Assembly (NCBI GenBank): GCA_002085305.1
Contig: NATJ01000065.1
Span: 1 to 7,276, forward strand
Source of the DNA: Epsilonproteobacteria bacterium 4484_65
Lineage (GTDB): Bacteria > Campylobacterota > Campylobacteria > Campylobacterales > Sulfurovaceae
DNA length: 7,276 nt
Direction: 5' to 3'
Shown here: positions 5,560 to 7,276 of the stretch, piece after piece
How the letters are laid out: each line of letters begins with the position of its first letter
How positions within the stretch are numbered: the first letter of the stretch is position 1
Position numbers and translations under genes: made by a program
Notes under the pieces: generated by a model
What the model was told of the DNA's origin: nothing
The model's input: only the letters and a program-made list of their open reading frames with translations
Database searches by the model: none

Positions 5560-7276
5560 ATGGCTAAAAAATATATCGATGTAATGGACACAACTTTTAG
5601 AGATGGATTTCAATCTGTCTTTGGTGGTCGTGTTCTTATGGACGACTTCTTTCCTGCGGTAGAAGCAGCGAAGCAAGCGGGGATCACGCACTTTGAATTT
5701 GGAGGGGGAGCAAGATTTCAATCACTCTACTTCTATCTTCAAGAGGATGCATTTGAAATGATGGATGGTTTTAGAGAGATCGTTGGTCCTGATGCTAATT
5801 TACAGGTACTCTCACGTGGTATTAATACAGTGATGCTTGACACGGGTAGCCGTGAGATGATCGATCTTTTTGCAAAAATGTTTAAAAAACACGGTACCAC
5901 AACCGTAAGAAACTTTGATGCGCTTAACGATGTGAATAACCTTGCTTTTTCTGCAGAAATGATCAAAAAACATGGTTTGAACCATGAAGTTGTTGTAACT
6001 ATGATGGATTTACCTCCAGGGTGTAAAGGCGCACATGATGTTGCTTTCTATGAAAAAACTTTAAGAAATATCTTAGATAGCGGTATCTCTTATGACAGTG
6101 TATGTTTTAAAGATGCATCCGGAACAGCGAATCCTCATAAAGTGTATGAGACGATCGCAATGGCTAGAAAACTTCTTGGTGACAGCGTTCATCTTAGACT
6201 TCACACACATGAAACAGCAGGTGTCTCTGTAGCATCTTATCTTGCAGCGCTTGAAGCTGGGGCAAATGGTATCGATATGGCTGCTTCTCCGGTAAGTGGT
6301 GGAACATCTCAGCCGGATATACTTACGATGCTGCATGCAACTAAAGGAACAAATTATAACCTTGGTGATTTGAAACTGGACAAAATACTTAAGTATGAAG
6401 AGAGACTCAAAGAGTGTCTCTCAGAGTATATGATCCCACCTGAGGCGACACAGGTTTCACCTCTTATTCCATTCTCTCCTATGCCTGGTGGTGCATTGAC
6501 AGCCAACACACAGATGATGAGAGATTCTGGTGATCTGGAGAAGTTTGATCAAGTGATCGCAGCGATGAAAGAAGTGGTAGAACGTGGTGGATATGGTACA
6601 TCCGTCACACCTGTAAGTCAATTTTACTGGCAACAAGCGTATGCAAACGTTATGTTTGGTCCATGGAAGCAGATCGCTCCGGGATATGGGCGCATGGTGC
6701 TCGGTTACTTTGGTAAAACACCGGTGAAAGCAGATGATGAGATCATCAAGTTCGCATCTGAAAAACTTGATCTTGAACCAACAACAGAAAATCCTTTGGA
6801 TATAGCAGATAGAGATGAAAATAAATCTATCTCCCACTGGATAAAAGTACTTGAAGAAGAAGGTTTGGAAACAACAGATGAAAACGTCTTCATCGCAGGT
6901 GCATGTGATCAAAAAGGTATTGCGTTCTTGAAGGGTGAAGGCCCTCTCATGATAAGAAAAGGTAAAAATAACAGTGGAGAAGCAGAAATGGCAGGAAATT
7001 ATACAGTAGTAGTAGATGGTAAAAAATATAGCGTACAAGTAGCAGAAGGTGATGCAGATATCCAAGTCTCAGAAGCTGCACCTGCAATAGCAACAGCAGC
7101 ACCTGTTCCGGCTAATGGTGTAGGTGGTGTTGAAATACACTCACAAACTCCAGGTAATGTGTGGAAGATCCTGGTTAGCCCAGGTGACAGCAGTAACGCG
7201 GCTACCGAGTCAACCGCGATGACCCAGAACAACGGCGATGAGTTCAACAACCCTATCTTGTCTATATTGGATGTTA
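5560..7276 (+). CDS. oadA: Oxaloacetate decarboxylase alpha subunit OadA (3' end beyond window, tail abnormal)
   Basis: This is the biotin-dependent carboxyltransferase subunit: it moves CO2 from oxaloacetate to biotin, and the beta subunit then decarboxylates this with sodium export. The ATG at 5560 has AGAAGG (5546-5551) 8 bases upstream. The TIM-barrel part shows DTTFRDGFQS (10-19, metal ligand D10), CFKDASG (182-188, K184 at the carboxylated Lys), LHTHETAG (214-221, metal ligands H215 and H217) and ASPVSGGTSQP (242-252). The conserved carboxylase domain follows to about 465. Then come a YTVVVDGKKYSVQV segment (481-494), an Ala/Pro hinge (506-518) and the start of a biotinyl domain, TPGNVWKILVSPGD (530-543). 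After D543 the sequence no longer looks like a biotinyl domain and no EAMKM biotin motif appears through residue 572, the window end. Without the upstream oadG it could be taken for pyruvate carboxylase subunit B. Confidence 0.92.
   Translation, partial: MAKKYIDVMDTTFRDGFQSVFGGRVLMDDFFPAVEAAKQAGITHFEFGGGARFQSLYFYLQEDAFEMMDGFREIVGPDANLQVLSRGINTVMLDTGSREMIDLFAKMFKKHGTTTVRNFDALNDVNNLAFSAEMIKKHGLNHEVVVTMMDLPPGCKGAHDVAFYEKTLRNILDSGISYDSVCFKDASGTANPHKVYETIAMARKLLGDSVHLRLHTHETAGVSVASYLAALEAGANGIDMAASPVSGGTSQPDILTMLHATKGTNYNLGDLKLDKILKYEERLKECLSEYMIPPEATQVSPLIPFSPMPGGALTANTQMMRDSGDLEKFDQVIAAMKEVVERGGYGTSVTPVSQFYWQQAYANVMFGPWKQIAPGYGRMVLGYFGKTPVKADDEIIKFASEKLDLEPTTENPLDIADRDENKSISHWIKVLEEEGLETTDENVFIAGACDQKGIAFLKGEGPLMIRKGKNNSGEAEMAGNYTVVVDGKKYSVQVAEGDADIQVSEAAPAIATAAPVPANGVGGVEIHSQTPGNVWKILVSPGDSSNAATESTAMTQNNGDEFNNPILSILDV
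7189..7276 (+). other. Atypical 3' segment: possible foreign or misjoined sequence in oadA
   Basis: From codon 544 onward the frame stays open but encodes an Asn/Thr/Ser-rich stretch (for example SNAATEST, TQNNGDEFNN) where the biotinyl domain should give a hydrophobic strand and the AMKM turn. By hand count 31 of the 52 bases at 7189-7240 are G or C, well above the surrounding gene, and AAC and ACC codons become frequent. No other forward frame restores biotinyl sequence, so a single frameshift does not explain it. I do not recognise the new segment. Confidence 0.5.

Noticed and set aside
6457..7065. Minus-strand open frame (202 codons) opposite oadA
   Set aside because: It is a Cys/Phe/Ile-rich shadow of well-conserved OadA sequence, without any domain pattern.
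6999..7250. Minus-strand open frame crossing the atypical oadA tail
   Set aside because: Considered as a foreign gene explaining the tail, but most of it is antisense to the normal OadA hinge and biotinyl start, and it has no recognisable motif.
7189..7276. Simple frameshift in the oadA biotinyl domain
   Set aside because: Neither of the other two forward frames gives biotinyl sequence; both hit stops soon, so one indel cannot restore the AMKM motif.

Overview
The window looks like chromosomal DNA from a Campylobacterota (epsilonproteobacterial) organism, most like Sulfurovum or Sulfurimonas. The reasons are an AT-rich but not extreme composition, many AAG/GAT/AAA codons, a SerB whose length and C-terminus match the Campylobacter protein as I remember it, and a small OadG directly before OadA. 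This placement is inference from protein character, not from a search.

Layout. Positions 1-470 (minus strand) carry the N-terminal half of a methylenetetrahydrofolate reductase-family protein that runs off the left edge. A 110-bp divergent spacer follows. A plus-strand unit comes next: a 757-residue frame joining a complete phosphoserine phosphatase (SerB) to an ABC exporter that lacks its N-terminus (581-2854), then undecaprenyl-diphosphatase uppP (2894-3658, TTG start). The 189-bp spacer 3659-3847 holds an inverted pair of REP-like hairpins (3660-3725), a weak hairpin, an AT-rich palindrome, and a second type of REP-like hairpin (3805-3830) in the leader of a DEAD-box RNA helicase (3848-5230). 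The sodium-pump oxaloacetate decarboxylase genes follow: oadG (5306-5539) and oadA (5560 to the right edge). oadB would be expected downstream.

How the genes fit together. They are mainly core metabolism: one-carbon metabolism (MTHFR), serine synthesis (SerB), envelope lipid export and carrier recycling (ABC exporter, UppP), RNA remodelling (DEAD-box) and C4/C3 interconversion coupled to sodium (OadGA). I see no defence system, prophage, transposase, CRISPR array or tRNA.

Two places do not read as ordinary genes. At about 1200 SerB runs in frame straight into the middle of the exporter's first membrane helix. At about 7189 the OadA biotin domain loses similarity just after its VSPGD segment, composition rises to about 60% GC for roughly 50 bases, and the expected AMKM biotin motif is missing. 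Both could be real protein changes, but assembly joins or deletions explain them equally well. The best sequence-level observation is the REP pair, whose two arms differ only at two positions that pair with each other.
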